DNA from: Clostridiales bacterium
GTDB lineage: Bacteria > Acidobacteriota > Aminicenantia > Aminicenantales > UBA8522
Reading direction: 5' to 3'
NCBI GenBank assembly: GCA_029907205.1
Contig: JARYMI010000007.1
Location: 1 to 64,000 of the forward strand
Length of the DNA: 64,000 nucleotides
Shown in pieces: positions 52,983-62,038 of this stretch. The notes beneath the pieces were generated by a model, which saw only the letters and a program-made list of their open reading frames with translations, ran no database searches and had not been told where the DNA came from. The translations under genes were made by a program, and so were the position numbers. Every line of letters begins with the position of its first letter. The first letter of the stretch is position 1.

Positions 52983-54653
52983 CTATTGCGGCGTAAGAAT
53001 CCGGAAATCGTCGTAAGAAGAGATGTAGATGACCGGGTTTTCGGTGATGAACTCTTTGATGAAAATGTCCGTCCTGACGATTCCGTCCATGTCCCTGCCC
53101 ACGGGCAGCCCAAGATAATAAAGGAGCGTCGGGGCGATGTCCACGATTCTCAGCCCGTCAACATTCTTGCCCCGCGCGATCCCTTTTCCATAAAAGAAGA
53201 CGACGCCGTCCGGCGCGAATTCGTGGTGGGCCGAGACCAGCGCGTTTCCTAACAGGCTTTCGATGGCCCTTTTCCAGAGAGGAAGAGGCTCCATTCCGTG
53301 AGGCGAAAAGACGACCAGGAGCTCGTCCTCCTTCATGCCGGTTAGAAACTTGCCCACGATCTGGTCGTAGAAATCGTGGTATCTATCGATCACCGGCCCG
53401 TATCGTTCCAGGTGCTCTTGCTCGATATGGCCGAATTGCTCGGGAAAGTGGAATTTGTAGAAGTACGCTTGAACGGTGTTGAGCCCGGAGAGGAGAAGGT
53501 AGTAGATTTGGGGCTGACGAGCGTTCTTTTCCTCAACGGCTGCCTCTTCATAAGCGCAGTCGCGGAACAGGGCGTTCTTTGCCCGCTCAAAATATTCATC
53601 AGAAGGGGGGACAGGGCTGTCGAGGATGTTGCCCAGGAGTTTCTCCGCTCGGGGGCTCGGCTGGGCAGGAACCTCAAAGGAATACGGCCAGTCCCTCTTG
53701 ACGGCAGAAATCCGGTTGGCTTCAAAAACCTGCCAGATATCGGTCACGGCTGATGTCGGCTCTACAGGTGAAATCTTTATGAACCCGGTTCTCTCTAACT
53801 GGTTGAAGAGCATGAACCGCGGCACGATTTCCAGCGTCTCTTTCATTTTCCCGATGCGATACTGAAGGAGGGAAAGCCGGCGGTGCTTGGCCGGAAATTT
53901 TCCCGAGTCGAGCGAGGCGTTGATCGTCACGGGCTCGGTCGGCGAAAAATTGATCAGCCGTCCCGAGCTTCCGTTATCCATCAGCCATGAGAAATTCGGC
54001 AATTTTCTTTCGGAGATGAGCGGGATGAGGAGGTCAACGTTCAGCCCTTCAAGCCCGATGAGAGTGATCCTTTTTTCGACCTTCTTTCCCAGGAGAGGAA
54101 GATGTTTGAGGGCAGGCTGCTCAAGCGGATAATGAAACCTCTGGAAGAAGATAAAGCTCAGGCCGATGGCCAAGAGGAGAAAATACGCCAGAAAAAAAAA
54201 GGCTTTTTTCTTGGTGCGGCGAGAGGCGTAGGCCAGCAACAAGCCCAAGACCGCGAGGCTGGCGAGGATCACAAACTGAGTCTGGAGATACATCCGCATC
54301 CGCGTATCAAAAAAAGAGTGGAAATAGCGAGTGTTCGCCCTGAAAAAAACGAGGAAAACGAGCGCAAGCAGGGAGAAGCTCAGGCAGAGGAAAGAAGGCG
54401 AGACAAAAGCGATCCGGATAGCTCGGCCCGAGAAAAACTGGATCATGAAGAAGACGAAGAGACAGGCGCAGGCGATGAGAAAACCGTAGACTGTGGCCAG
54501 GTGAAGCGCTAGCTCGGCCAGAAGCCGGAGGCTTATCTTCATGTTGATGTTGAGGTCGGCAAAGAGGAGAGCCAGAAGGGCCGAAAAAAACAGCCCGCTG
54601 AGGAGGGCGTTGGCCAGGACCTTGAGGAATTTCATCGGTCTAAGAATTACCAT
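52983..54653 (-). CDS. Membrane protein with an alkaline-phosphatase-superfamily domain
   Basis: This 556-residue protein has about five N-terminal membrane helices (to about 170). An extracytoplasmic domain of the type I phosphodiesterase/nucleotide pyrophosphatase class follows: a core strand ITLIGLEGLN, a possible nucleophile Thr in SPTEPVTINASLDSGKFP and the C-terminal VDIAPTLLYYLGLPVGRDMD. The two Asp ligands expected in this family appear as Glu202 (LEG for LDG) and Pro (SPHGM for SDHGM). It may therefore be inactive or use a different metal site. The alternative start at 54635 (Met7) lies just before the first helix. Role unknown. Confidence 0.75.
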   Translation of the reverse strand: MVILRPMKFLKVLANALLSGLFFSALLALLFADLNINMKISLRLLAELALHLATVYGFLIACACLFVFFMIQFFSGRAIRIAFVSPSFLCLSFSLLALVFLVFFRANTRYFHSFFDTRMRMYLQTQFVILASLAVLGLLLAYASRRTKKKAFFFLAYFLLLAIGLSFIFFQRFHYPLEQPALKHLPLLGKKVEKRITLIGLEGLNVDLLIPLISERKLPNFSWLMDNGSSGRLINFSPTEPVTINASLDSGKFPAKHRRLSLLQYRIGKMKETLEIVPRFMLFNQLERTGFIKISPVEPTSAVTDIWQVFEANRISAVKRDWPYSFEVPAQPSPRAEKLLGNILDSPVPPSDEYFERAKNALFRDCAYEEAAVEEKNARQPQIYYLLLSGLNTVQAYFYKFHFPEQFGHIEQEHLERYGPVIDRYHDFYDQIVGKFLTGMKEDELLVVFSPHGMEPLPLWKRAIESLLGNALVSAHHEFAPDGVVFFYGKGIARGKNVDGLRIVDIAPTLLYYLGLPVGRDMDGIVRTDIFIKEFITENPVIYISSYDDFRILTPQ

Positions 54654-54721
54654 GAACGTCGGCCGCGGTCAATCGCCGAGCGGCGAGGGCTCTGTGACGA
54701 AAAGAGCAGTAAACATAAAAG

Positions 54722-55082
54722 GCCTTGGAAGACGATCGCCCCCCCGCACCTCGCTCCCGTTCAGGTTCTTAACGCCGTTCCCTCAAAGCTTGGCTCGGTG
54801 GCTGCGGAACTCGCCACAATGCCAAGCCTCGCCTTCCCTGTTTTTTTCCCTCACGTTCTTTTTTCGGCAGACCTTCCTTGGCTCAGACATCCTCCGACCT
54901 TTGCCGAAACGCCGGCCTTTTCAGCCCCTCCTAATTCCCTAGGAGGGGAAGGGGTGGTTAATGCGATTCGAGAAAATCATTTGGGGCGTTTCGGGCCGCA
55001 GGGTGCCCTCGCCAAGCCTTTCGGGAAGGCTGAACCTTCAATGGTCGCTCCGGCCCGTGGCGGGCGATCGTGGCCCTTGGCT
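54722..55082. repeat. Large imperfect palindrome (about 360 bp)
   Basis: The two ends mirror each other: CCTTGGAAGACGATCGCC on the left and the reverse complement of the right end, CCAAGGGCCACGATCGCC. Further matches run inward (GGTTC, TTCCC, AAAGCTTGGC against AAAGGCTTGGC, CTGCGG). Inner arms CCGAAACGCC and GGCGTTTCGG are perfect, and the centre has CCCCTCCTA and TAGGAGGGG. No gene is recognised. It fills the gap between the phosphatase-like gene and the SAM-hydrolase gene and looks like a non-autonomous inverted-repeat element. Confidence 0.6.
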
Positions 55083-55167
55083 GCAATAGTTACCCCACTT
55101 TTCGCAACAGAGCGGCGGCTGGTTGACCTGTCCGCCAATCTGGCATAAGATTAAAAAAGGAATGAAA

Positions 55168-55980
55168 ATGAGGCCGCCGGTCATCGCCTTTCTCACGGAT
55201 TTCGGCGATGAGGATTGGTTCGTCGCGTCGCTCAAGGCCGTGATTTTGAGCCTGAACCCGCGAGCCACGGTCGTTGACATCAGCCACCGGATTCCTTCTT
55301 TCGATATCGACGCAGCCGCGTTTGTCCTCTTTGCCGCCTCAACCTATTTTCCCAAAGGGACGATCTTCTTGGCTGTCGTCGACCCGGGCGTGGGCTCGGG
55401 AAGAAAAATTATCCTGGCCGAGACCACGCGCTACTTCTTTATCGCTCCTGATAACGGCGTATTGAGCCTTGCCCTCGCCCGAGAGAAAGTCAAAGAGGTG
55501 CGCGAAGTCACCAACTCCAGGTTCTTTCTTCGCCAGCCAAGCCGGACCTTCGAAGCGCGGGACAAAATGGCGCCCGTGGCGGCCTGGCTTTCCCGAGGCC
55601 AAAAACCCGAATCATTCGGCCCGAAGATCGGCCGCTATGTAAAAAGAAACCTTCCTGAACCTGAGTTCATCGGCCACGAAATAAGGGGCAGAATCCTTTA
55701 TGCCGACAAGTTCGGCAACCTGATCACGAACATCCCGGGCTCAGCAGTCACGGCCCTCAGGGGTTGCGGGTCCGCGAAGAAGCTCTCCCTTTTTATCAAC
55801 TCCACGAGGATCGGCGGTCTTAAGGAATCCTATGCTTCGGCCCGGAAAGGAGAACTCTTTTTTCTTATCGGCAGTCTCGGATTAATCGAGATCGCGGCCC
55901 GGGAGAGCTCGGCCTTTGACCGGATAAAACCCGGCCGGGGAGCGGCCGTCAGGATCTTCCGAGTCGGGCCCAAGGATTAG
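55168..55980 (+). CDS. SAM hydrolase / SAM hydroxide adenosyltransferase family protein (DUF62)
   Basis: This protein of about 270 residues has N-terminal FLTDFGDEDWFVASLKAVIL, VDISHRIPSFDI, the core VVDPGVGSGRKI and FIAPDNGVLS, and C-terminal RILYADKFGNLITNIP. Family members split S-adenosylmethionine to adenosine and methionine using an activated water. The usual FHGRD segment reads FEARD here. The start with AAAGGA six bases upstream is 55168; earlier ATGs at 55123 and 55162 are less likely. recD2 follows 7 bp later. Confidence 0.9.
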   Translation: MRPPVIAFLTDFGDEDWFVASLKAVILSLNPRATVVDISHRIPSFDIDAAAFVLFAASTYFPKGTIFLAVVDPGVGSGRKIILAETTRYFFIAPDNGVLSLALAREKVKEVREVTNSRFFLRQPSRTFEARDKMAPVAAWLSRGQKPESFGPKIGRYVKRNLPEPEFIGHEIRGRILYADKFGNLITNIPGSAVTALRGCGSAKKLSLFINSTRIGGLKESYASARKGELFFLIGSLGLIEIAARESSAFDRIKPGRGAAVRIFRVGPKD

Positions 55981-55987
55981 CCGCCCA

Positions 55988-58177
55988 ATGCCTGAAAAGG
56001 CTGCTGCAGACTGTCTCGAGGGAACGGTCGAGCAAGTTGTCTACTATAACCCAGAAAACGGCTATACTGTCTGCCGATTCAGCACGGAGGACGGACGAGA
56101 CCTGACTGTTGTCGGCTCTTTTCCGCCTCTTTCAGCAGGAGAAGTCCTTCGGGTTACGGGTAAATGGGAAGTCAACCCCAGGTTCGGCCAGCAGTTCCGG
56201 GTGGAAAATTTCGTCCCCATCCTGCCCTCCTCGGTCAAGGGGATCGAGAAGTTTCTCTCGTCTGGCCTGGTCAAAGGGATCGGCCCCGTCCTCGCCCGGC
56301 GGATTGTCAAGAAATTCGGCGGCCAGACGATTGACGTCATTTCCAAAAAGCCGGACAAAATTCTCGAAGTCGAAGGGGTCGGCAGCGTCAAGCTCAGGGA
56401 AATCAAGAAATCGTGGCAAGAAAACCAGCACATCCGCGACCTGATCATCTTCCTCCAGGAGCACGGCGTTTCCACGACGATCGCCACAAAAGTCCATCGC
56501 CAGTACGGCGACCGCTCTTTCCAGGTCCTCAAGACGAACCCGTATCAGCTCTGCCTCGATATCTGGGGAATCGGGTTCAAGACGGCTGACCAGATTGCCC
56601 TGAAGCTGGGCATGGACCCGTCCTCTCCCGAGCGGGTGAAGGCTTTTATCCTCTATCTTTTAGAAAAAGCCGCCGAGCAGGGGCATGTTTTTTCGTTTGA
56701 GGAGGAGCTCGAGGATGCCTGTGCCAAGGAGCTTGGCGTTGAGGCTCAAAAGACCAGGGAGGCCGCGGCCTCGCTCCTCCAGGACAGGCTTGTGCGGATA
56801 GAGGAGCACGGGGAAAGAACGGCCGTCTATCTTCCGTATCTCTTCGAGGCTCAGGAAGGAGTGGCCAAGGCCATCCTCAGGATCGGGGGTCTCCCCCCGC
56901 CGAGTCCGCCGCCCGATATCGAAAGGACCATCGCCGCCGTAGAAAAGGACCTGAGCCTCAAGTTCTCACCCCGGCAAAAGGAGGCCATCAGAGAGTGCTT
57001 TCACAAGAGGCTGCTCATCATCACCGGAGGCCCGGGCACTGGCAAGACGACTATCATCAGGGCAGTCGTGGCCATTTTTGACGGCCTGGGCCAGAAGGTG
57101 CTGCTGACAGCGCCGACCGGCAGGGCGGCCAAACGGCTCTCCGAAGCCACTCGCAAGGAAGCCAAGACGATCCACAGGACACTCGAATACAGCCCAAAGC
57201 AGGGGGCCTTTAGAAAGAATGAGAGACACCCCTTGCGGGCCGACGCCATCGTCGTCGATGAGTTTTCCATGGTTGACTTGCCGCTCATGTTCGCCCTGGT
57301 CAAAGCCGTTCCGGCCTGGATGCGGATGATCCTCGTCGGCGACAAGGACCAGTTGCCCCCCGTCGGGCCGGGAAACCTTCTTCATGACATCATAGAGTCC
57401 GGCCGGGTTGCGGTCGTCAGGCTGGACGAAATTTTTCGGCAGGAAAGGGACAGCCTGATCGTCCTCAACGCCCACCGCATCAACCAGGGACTCAGTTTAG
57501 TGTACCCGCCGCGGGAGGACAGGGACGCCGATTTCTACTTTGTCCATCATGAAGACGAGGAAAAGGCCTTCAAGTCAATCATGTCGATGTGCTGCTTCAA
57601 TATTCCCCGAAAGTTAGGCCTGCCGGCGCTGACGCCGCAGATCCAGGTTATCAGCCCGATGTACCGGGGGCTATGCGGCGTCGACAACCTGAACGTTGAG
57701 CTCCAGGCCAGGCTCAACCCTCACTCTGACGGTCTAAAAATCGGCAACCGTGAGTTCAGGGTCCGGGACAAGGTCATGCAGATCCGCAACGACTACGAGA
57801 AGGAAATCTACAACGGCGATATCGGAACGATCGTCCATCTTGACAAGCAGCGGTTTCGCCTCCTCGTCGACTTTGACGGCCGGGAAGTCGGGTTCGAAAA
57901 GGAGGAGCTCAGCGATATCACCCACGCCTATGCGGTCTCCGTCCACAAATCCCAGGGCAGCGAATACCAGGCGGTGGTCATGCCTCTTCTCACTCAGCAC
58001 TACATCATGCTCCAGCGGAACCTCTTTTACACGGCCCTGACGAGGGCCAAGAAGCTGAGCGTCATCGTCGGCTCTTACCGGGCCCTTCACATCGCCATAA
58101 AGAACTACAAACCGATCGAGCGCAACGGCCTCCTCAAAGAAAAGCTCATGGCCGCCCCTCCTTTCTTGCTTGTTTGA
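55988..58177 (+). CDS. recD2: RecD2-type ATP-dependent DNA helicase
   Basis: This 729-residue protein has an N-terminal OB-like region (VEQVVYYNPENGYTVCRFST), helix-hairpin-helix repeats (about 100-200: GIEKFLSSGLVKGIGPVLAR), Walker A TGGPGTGKTTIIRAVV, Walker B IVVDEFSMVD and the UvrD-like C-terminal motif YAVSVHKSQGSEYQAVVMP. This is the RecD2/YrrC layout, which acts without RecB or RecC as a 5'-3' helicase in repair. No clear Shine-Dalgarno is seen; it is probably coupled to the gene upstream. Confidence 0.95.
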   Translation: MPEKAAADCLEGTVEQVVYYNPENGYTVCRFSTEDGRDLTVVGSFPPLSAGEVLRVTGKWEVNPRFGQQFRVENFVPILPSSVKGIEKFLSSGLVKGIGPVLARRIVKKFGGQTIDVISKKPDKILEVEGVGSVKLREIKKSWQENQHIRDLIIFLQEHGVSTTIATKVHRQYGDRSFQVLKTNPYQLCLDIWGIGFKTADQIALKLGMDPSSPERVKAFILYLLEKAAEQGHVFSFEEELEDACAKELGVEAQKTREAAASLLQDRLVRIEEHGERTAVYLPYLFEAQEGVAKAILRIGGLPPPSPPPDIERTIAAVEKDLSLKFSPRQKEAIRECFHKRLLIITGGPGTGKTTIIRAVVAIFDGLGQKVLLTAPTGRAAKRLSEATRKEAKTIHRTLEYSPKQGAFRKNERHPLRADAIVVDEFSMVDLPLMFALVKAVPAWMRMILVGDKDQLPPVGPGNLLHDIIESGRVAVVRLDEIFRQERDSLIVLNAHRINQGLSLVYPPREDRDADFYFVHHEDEEKAFKSIMSMCCFNIPRKLGLPALTPQIQVISPMYRGLCGVDNLNVELQARLNPHSDGLKIGNREFRVRDKVMQIRNDYEKEIYNGDIGTIVHLDKQRFRLLVDFDGREVGFEKEELSDITHAYAVSVHKSQGSEYQAVVMPLLTQHYIMLQRNLFYTALTRAKKLSVIVGSYRALHIAIKNYKPIERNGLLKEKLMAAPPFLLV

Positions 58178-58260
58178 CTAGAGGCACGGCGAGGGGTGAG
58201 GGGTGAAGAAGCCCATCGAGGACTGAGCGGGCTGACGTCTCAAACATGAGAGAATATCCG

Positions 58261-58430
58261 AAGTGTGATCTTTAAGGTGGGTGCGGGAAGCTGCCCTGAA
58301 GCCCCCGTAGCGGAGGGGGGACCCGTCGGCTCCTCCGACGGGGGGAACCGACGGGACTGGTTCCCCGGGGTGCGGGGGCCAGGGGGCAGCTTTCTGCGCC
58401 CAACTGAATAACATCAGCAAAGATGCCTAT
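58261..58430. repeat. Large GC-rich hairpin element, copy 2
   Basis: Second copy of the element at 15551-15723. The core (about 58296-58381) differs at only about four positions. The ends again mirror each other (GATCTTT and AAAGATGC). In the stem, GCTCCCC/GGGGAGC of copy 1 is replaced by GCTGCCC/GGGGCAGC, which keeps pairing. The rest of the gap between recD2 and the SH3b gene (58178-58498) holds only a GAGGGGTGAGGGGTGA direct repeat near 58193. Confidence 0.85.
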
Positions 58431-58498
58431 CCCACACCCCGAGCCGTTTGACTTGGCCGCTCCTTTCCCTTATGATGATAAAAAAAGAGGAGGTGAAC

Positions 58499-58984
58499 GT
58501 GAGAAGGTCTGTTCTTTTCTCCGCTGCCGTTAGCCTCTTTATCATCCTTGTCACCCTGCTCCTGGCAGAAACCTTAATCGTCAGGGTTCAATCGACAAGC
58601 CTGCGGCAAAACCCGAAGTTCTATGCTCCTGTCGTCCTGGCTCTTAAAGCGGGAGAAAAAGTCGAGAAAGTAAGCGGTCAAGAAGGCTGGGTCCAAGTCC
58701 GCACCTCTGGCGGCGTTGTTGGCTGGGTTCATTCGAGCGCCGTCGAGGTCCAGAAATTCAGCCTCTTGGCAATAGACAAGAGCATGAAAACTCAGGCCTC
58801 AGCCAGCGAAGTGGCCCTGGCCGGAAAAGGCTTCAACAAACAGGTGGAGGAGAGCTACAGGGCCAAGCACGGCGACATCAATTTCGTCTGGGTTGACAGG
58901 ATGCTCCAGATCAAAATCCCTGCTTCTCAAGTCCTGGAGTTCATGAAACAGGGCAAGCTGGGTGAGTTCGGAGGTGCCAGATGA
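58499..58984 (+). CDS. SH3b-domain envelope protein
   Basis: This protein of about 161 residues has a signal peptide or anchor (LFSAAVSLFIILVTLLLAET). A bacterial SH3 domain follows (about 30-85: VQSTSLRQNPKFYAPVVLAL, VSGQEGWVQVRTSGGVVGWV). The helical C-terminal part contains ASASEVALAGKGFNKQVEES. SH3b domains often bind cell-wall material. The start is GTG at 58499 with AGGAGGT just upstream; ATGs further up lack a ribosome site. The stop overlaps the M48 gene start by 4 bp, so the two proteins probably work together. Confidence 0.82.
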   Translation: MRRSVLFSAAVSLFIILVTLLLAETLIVRVQSTSLRQNPKFYAPVVLALKAGEKVEKVSGQEGWVQVRTSGGVVGWVHSSAVEVQKFSLLAIDKSMKTQASASEVALAGKGFNKQVEESYRAKHGDINFVWVDRMLQIKIPASQVLEFMKQGKLGEFGGAR

Positions 58985-59895
58985 GAAAGCGGCGTTTCCC
59001 TGTCATCCTGATTGGGCTCGCTGTGGCTGGGTGGCTAGCCTCCTGTTCTGTCGTTCAGAAAGGAGCCGACATCCTGGCTGAGAGCGGAAAAATCTCGGAG
59101 AGCGACAGGCAATCCATCGTCAAGACGAGCGAAACTCTCCGTTCCACTTTCGCTGATATCACCGAAGAGGAAGAATATTACATCGGCCGCAGCGTGGCCG
59201 CCCTGATCCTCTCTCACTACCCTGTCTATGAAAACGAAGCGCTGACCAGCTACATCAACACCATCGGCCAGGCCGTCGTCTTTTCCTCGGCCAGGCCGGA
59301 GATATACGCCGGTTATCATTTCCTCATCCTCGATACCGATGAGGTCAACGCGATGGCCGCGCCGGGCGGGTTCATCTTTGTCAGCAAAGGGTTGCTCCGG
59401 CGCTGCGCCAACGAAGAGATGCTGGCCGCTGTCCTGGCCCACGAAGTCGGCCATGTGTGTGCCAAGCACGGCCTTCAGTCGATCAAGAAATCCCGCCTCA
59501 TCGACGCGTTTCGTCTGATCGGGACAGAAGCGGCTCAACGATACGGGCCCGACGAACTGGCTCAACTGACTTCCATTTTTGAGGGCGTCCTCGGCGACAT
59601 TGTCGAGAAGCTCATCGAGAGAGGATACGACCGGAAATTCGAGCACGAGGCGGATTCGATGGCCATAACGTGCGCCGCCTCGACGGGGTATGCGCCCCAG
59701 GGCCTATCCGGTTTCTTGGAGACGATGATCGGCGATTCCTCGGCGGTTTCGGAAAAGGGCTGGTTCAGGACCCATCCCTCCCCCGAAGATCGTCTGGAAA
59801 AAATCAAGAAAGACCCGGCTTCGCTCAAGGCCCTTCCCGGAGAAGAACCCGTCCGCACCAAGAGATTCCAGCAAAGCCTGGCCGGCCTCATGTAA
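58981..59895 (+). CDS. M48-family metallopeptidase lipoprotein
   Basis: This 304-residue protein has a lipoprotein signal (FPVILIGLAVAGWLASC). A peptidase domain follows with the zinc motif HEVGH (LAAVLAHEVGHVCAKHGL), the third ligand region EHEADSMAI and TDEVNAMAAPGGFIFVSKGL. This resembles BepA/LoiP-type periplasmic proteases that act on outer-membrane or misfolded proteins. It overlaps the SH3b gene by 4 bp and is followed 21 bp later by the cyclase gene. Confidence 0.92.
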   Translation: MRKRRFPVILIGLAVAGWLASCSVVQKGADILAESGKISESDRQSIVKTSETLRSTFADITEEEEYYIGRSVAALILSHYPVYENEALTSYINTIGQAVVFSSARPEIYAGYHFLILDTDEVNAMAAPGGFIFVSKGLLRRCANEEMLAAVLAHEVGHVCAKHGLQSIKKSRLIDAFRLIGTEAAQRYGPDELAQLTSIFEGVLGDIVEKLIERGYDRKFEHEADSMAITCAASTGYAPQGLSGFLETMIGDSSAVSEKGWFRTHPSPEDRLEKIKKDPASLKALPGEEPVRTKRFQQSLAGLM

Positions 59896-59916
59896 AAGGC
59901 GGCTGCCTTCCCGGGG

Positions 59917-62025
59917 ATGATGGCGGAGAGAAAAGCGCAAGCTCAAAAAAGATGGAGCCGCGGGGCTCTGGTCGGGCTCGGCGCGTTCGGCCTCGCCTTC
60001 CTCATCCACCATCTGGGCATCCTTCAACCTTTGGAGTGGAAATCCTGGGACCTCAGGCTCCGTCTTTTTTCTGAACCCGGCCGGGCGAGCCGAGACATCT
60101 TCATCTTCCTCATCGACCAGTACAGCCTCGATGTGTACGAGAAGGAACAGGGTCTCACCTGGCCCTGGCCCCGGCAGCTTTACTCGGCCGTCGTCGACTA
60201 CCTGAAAACCGCTGGCGCAAGGGCCGTTTTTTTCGACCTCACGTTCACCGAGAGTTCGCCTTACGGCGTCGAGGACGATGAGAATTTTGCCGCGGCGATC
60301 GTCCGGGCGGGAAACGCTTTTCTGCCTTTGGCCCTGAGCCAGAAAGACGAATTTTTTGAGGAAGCACCGGCGACGCTTTTAGAACGTTTTGCCATCACTC
60401 CCGCGTCTTTGCCTCAAAAGTTCTTTCCTGACGCCGTGTCGGCGAGCCTGCCCGTTCCCGCGCTCCTCGAGGCCTGCCGCGGCGCCGGAAATGTCCTGTT
60501 CCGGCCGGACACAGACGGCATCTTCAGGCGGCTTCCGCTGGCTCATCGTTTTTCAGGTCTTTCGATTCCTTCGGTCCCGCTGGCTCTGGCCAGGTTTCTC
60601 GGGCGGGAAAAGGAGCTTTCTCGAATTCCGGTGGACGGCGAAGGCCGGCTGATCATTCGGTATCACGGTCCGGCAGGGACATACACATCCTTTTCTCTTG
60701 CCGCCATCATCAACTCCTGGGCCCGGCTCGAAGAGGGCCTCGAGCCTCAGGTGCGGCCAGAGGAGTTTGCCGGGAAAATCGTCTTCGTGGGCGCCAGCGC
60801 GGCCGGCCTGTTAGACCTCAGGCCAACCCCGCTCAGCCCTGTCTATCCGGGTGTAGAGATTCAGGCGACGGTTCTGGACAACATCCTCAGCCGGGATTTC
60901 ATCCGCATCCAGCCGCGGCTTCTTTTCGTCCTCCTTCTTTTTGTTTTTTCTCTGCTGACGGCCGTGGGGGCGTCGCTCGTCCGAAAAATCTGGCTTCAGG
61001 TCGTCTTCTTTTTTATCTGTCTCGCTCTTCCGTTTGCTGCCGCATGGCCTGCCTTCGTTGCGGGCGTGTGGCTTGAATTTGTCGTTCCCGAGTTTGCCGT
61101 CATGAGCGGGTTTATCGCGGCTTCTCTTCTTAATTATGGAGTCGAGGGAAAGCAGCGCCGTTTTATCAAAGGGGTTTTCAGCCATTACCTGAGCCCTGAG
61201 GTCATCGACAGGATCATCGACAACCCGTCCCTCCTCCGGCTCGGCGGCGAGAGACGGGAGGTCACCTCGTTTTTCTCCGACGTCGCCGGTTTTACGGCCA
61301 TCTCAGAAGCCCTTTCGCCCGAAGAGCTTGTCAATTTTCTCAACGAGTATCTCTCGGAGATGACCGAGATCATCCTCGAAAGCGGGGGGACTCTGGACAA
61401 ATACGAAGGCGATGCCATCATCGCCTTCTGGAACGCGCCCCTCGACCAGCCCGACCATGCCCTGCGCGCCTGCCGTGCGGCGCTGCGCTGTCAAGCGCGC
61501 CTCTCTGAGCTCGGGCCCCGTTTCAGGGAAAAAGCGGGCAGGCCAGTGACCATGCGCATCGGCCTAAGCTCAGGGCCGGCAGTCGTTGGCAATATGGGCT
61601 CGAGCCGGCGCTTTGATTACACGGCCATGGGAGACACGGTCAACCTGGCCTCGCGGCTTGAGGGCGCATGCAAGCTCTACCGGGTTCCCATCCTGGCCAG
61701 CGAAGAAACCTATTGCCAGGCCCAAGACGTTGTCATGGCCCGCGAGGTAGACACCATCCGTGTCGTCGGCAGGGCCAGGCCGGTCAATGTCTACGAGATT
61801 GTCCGCGAAAAAGACAGGGCGTCGGCCGAAGAGGTTTCAAGACTCAAGCGTTTCGCTGAAGCCCGGGAAGCCTATAAGAGCCGGGCCTGGGACAACGCCA
61901 TGGAGCTTTTTGGCCAGATCGAGGCCGACCCGCTGGCTGCCCTTTATCTCGCTCGCTTGAAGAGCCTCCGAGAAAACCCACCGCCAGAAGATTGGGATGG
62001 GGTCTTTGTCCTCAAAGAGAAATAA
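59917..62025 (+). CDS. CHASE2-domain adenylate cyclase
   Basis: This 702-residue protein has one N-terminal helix (ALVGLGAFGLAFLIHHLGIL), a periplasmic CHASE2 sensor (about 45-320) and three membrane helices (about 325-410). A class III cyclase domain covers about 435-620. The metal aspartates are in FFSDVAGFT and KYEGDAIIAFW. The lysine before YEGD and Thr in MGDTVNLASRLE specify ATP, and the Asn and Arg of VNLASR are the transition-state pair. It should make cAMP in response to an envelope signal. A C-terminal helical tail of about 70 residues follows. Confidence 0.94.
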   Translation: MMAERKAQAQKRWSRGALVGLGAFGLAFLIHHLGILQPLEWKSWDLRLRLFSEPGRASRDIFIFLIDQYSLDVYEKEQGLTWPWPRQLYSAVVDYLKTAGARAVFFDLTFTESSPYGVEDDENFAAAIVRAGNAFLPLALSQKDEFFEEAPATLLERFAITPASLPQKFFPDAVSASLPVPALLEACRGAGNVLFRPDTDGIFRRLPLAHRFSGLSIPSVPLALARFLGREKELSRIPVDGEGRLIIRYHGPAGTYTSFSLAAIINSWARLEEGLEPQVRPEEFAGKIVFVGASAAGLLDLRPTPLSPVYPGVEIQATVLDNILSRDFIRIQPRLLFVLLLFVFSLLTAVGASLVRKIWLQVVFFFICLALPFAAAWPAFVAGVWLEFVVPEFAVMSGFIAASLLNYGVEGKQRRFIKGVFSHYLSPEVIDRIIDNPSLLRLGGERREVTSFFSDVAGFTAISEALSPEELVNFLNEYLSEMTEIILESGGTLDKYEGDAIIAFWNAPLDQPDHALRACRAALRCQARLSELGPRFREKAGRPVTMRIGLSSGPAVVGNMGSSRRFDYTAMGDTVNLASRLEGACKLYRVPILASEETYCQAQDVVMAREVDTIRVVGRARPVNVYEIVREKDRASAEEVSRLKRFAEAREAYKSRAWDNAMELFGQIEADPLAALYLARLKSLRENPPPEDWDGVFVLKEK

Positions 62026-62038
62026 AAGAAAGACGGGA

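Noticed and set aside
54541-55148. Several open frames across the gap before the SAM-hydrolase gene
   Set aside because: They mirror the large palindrome, have biased composition and no ribosome sites or motifs.
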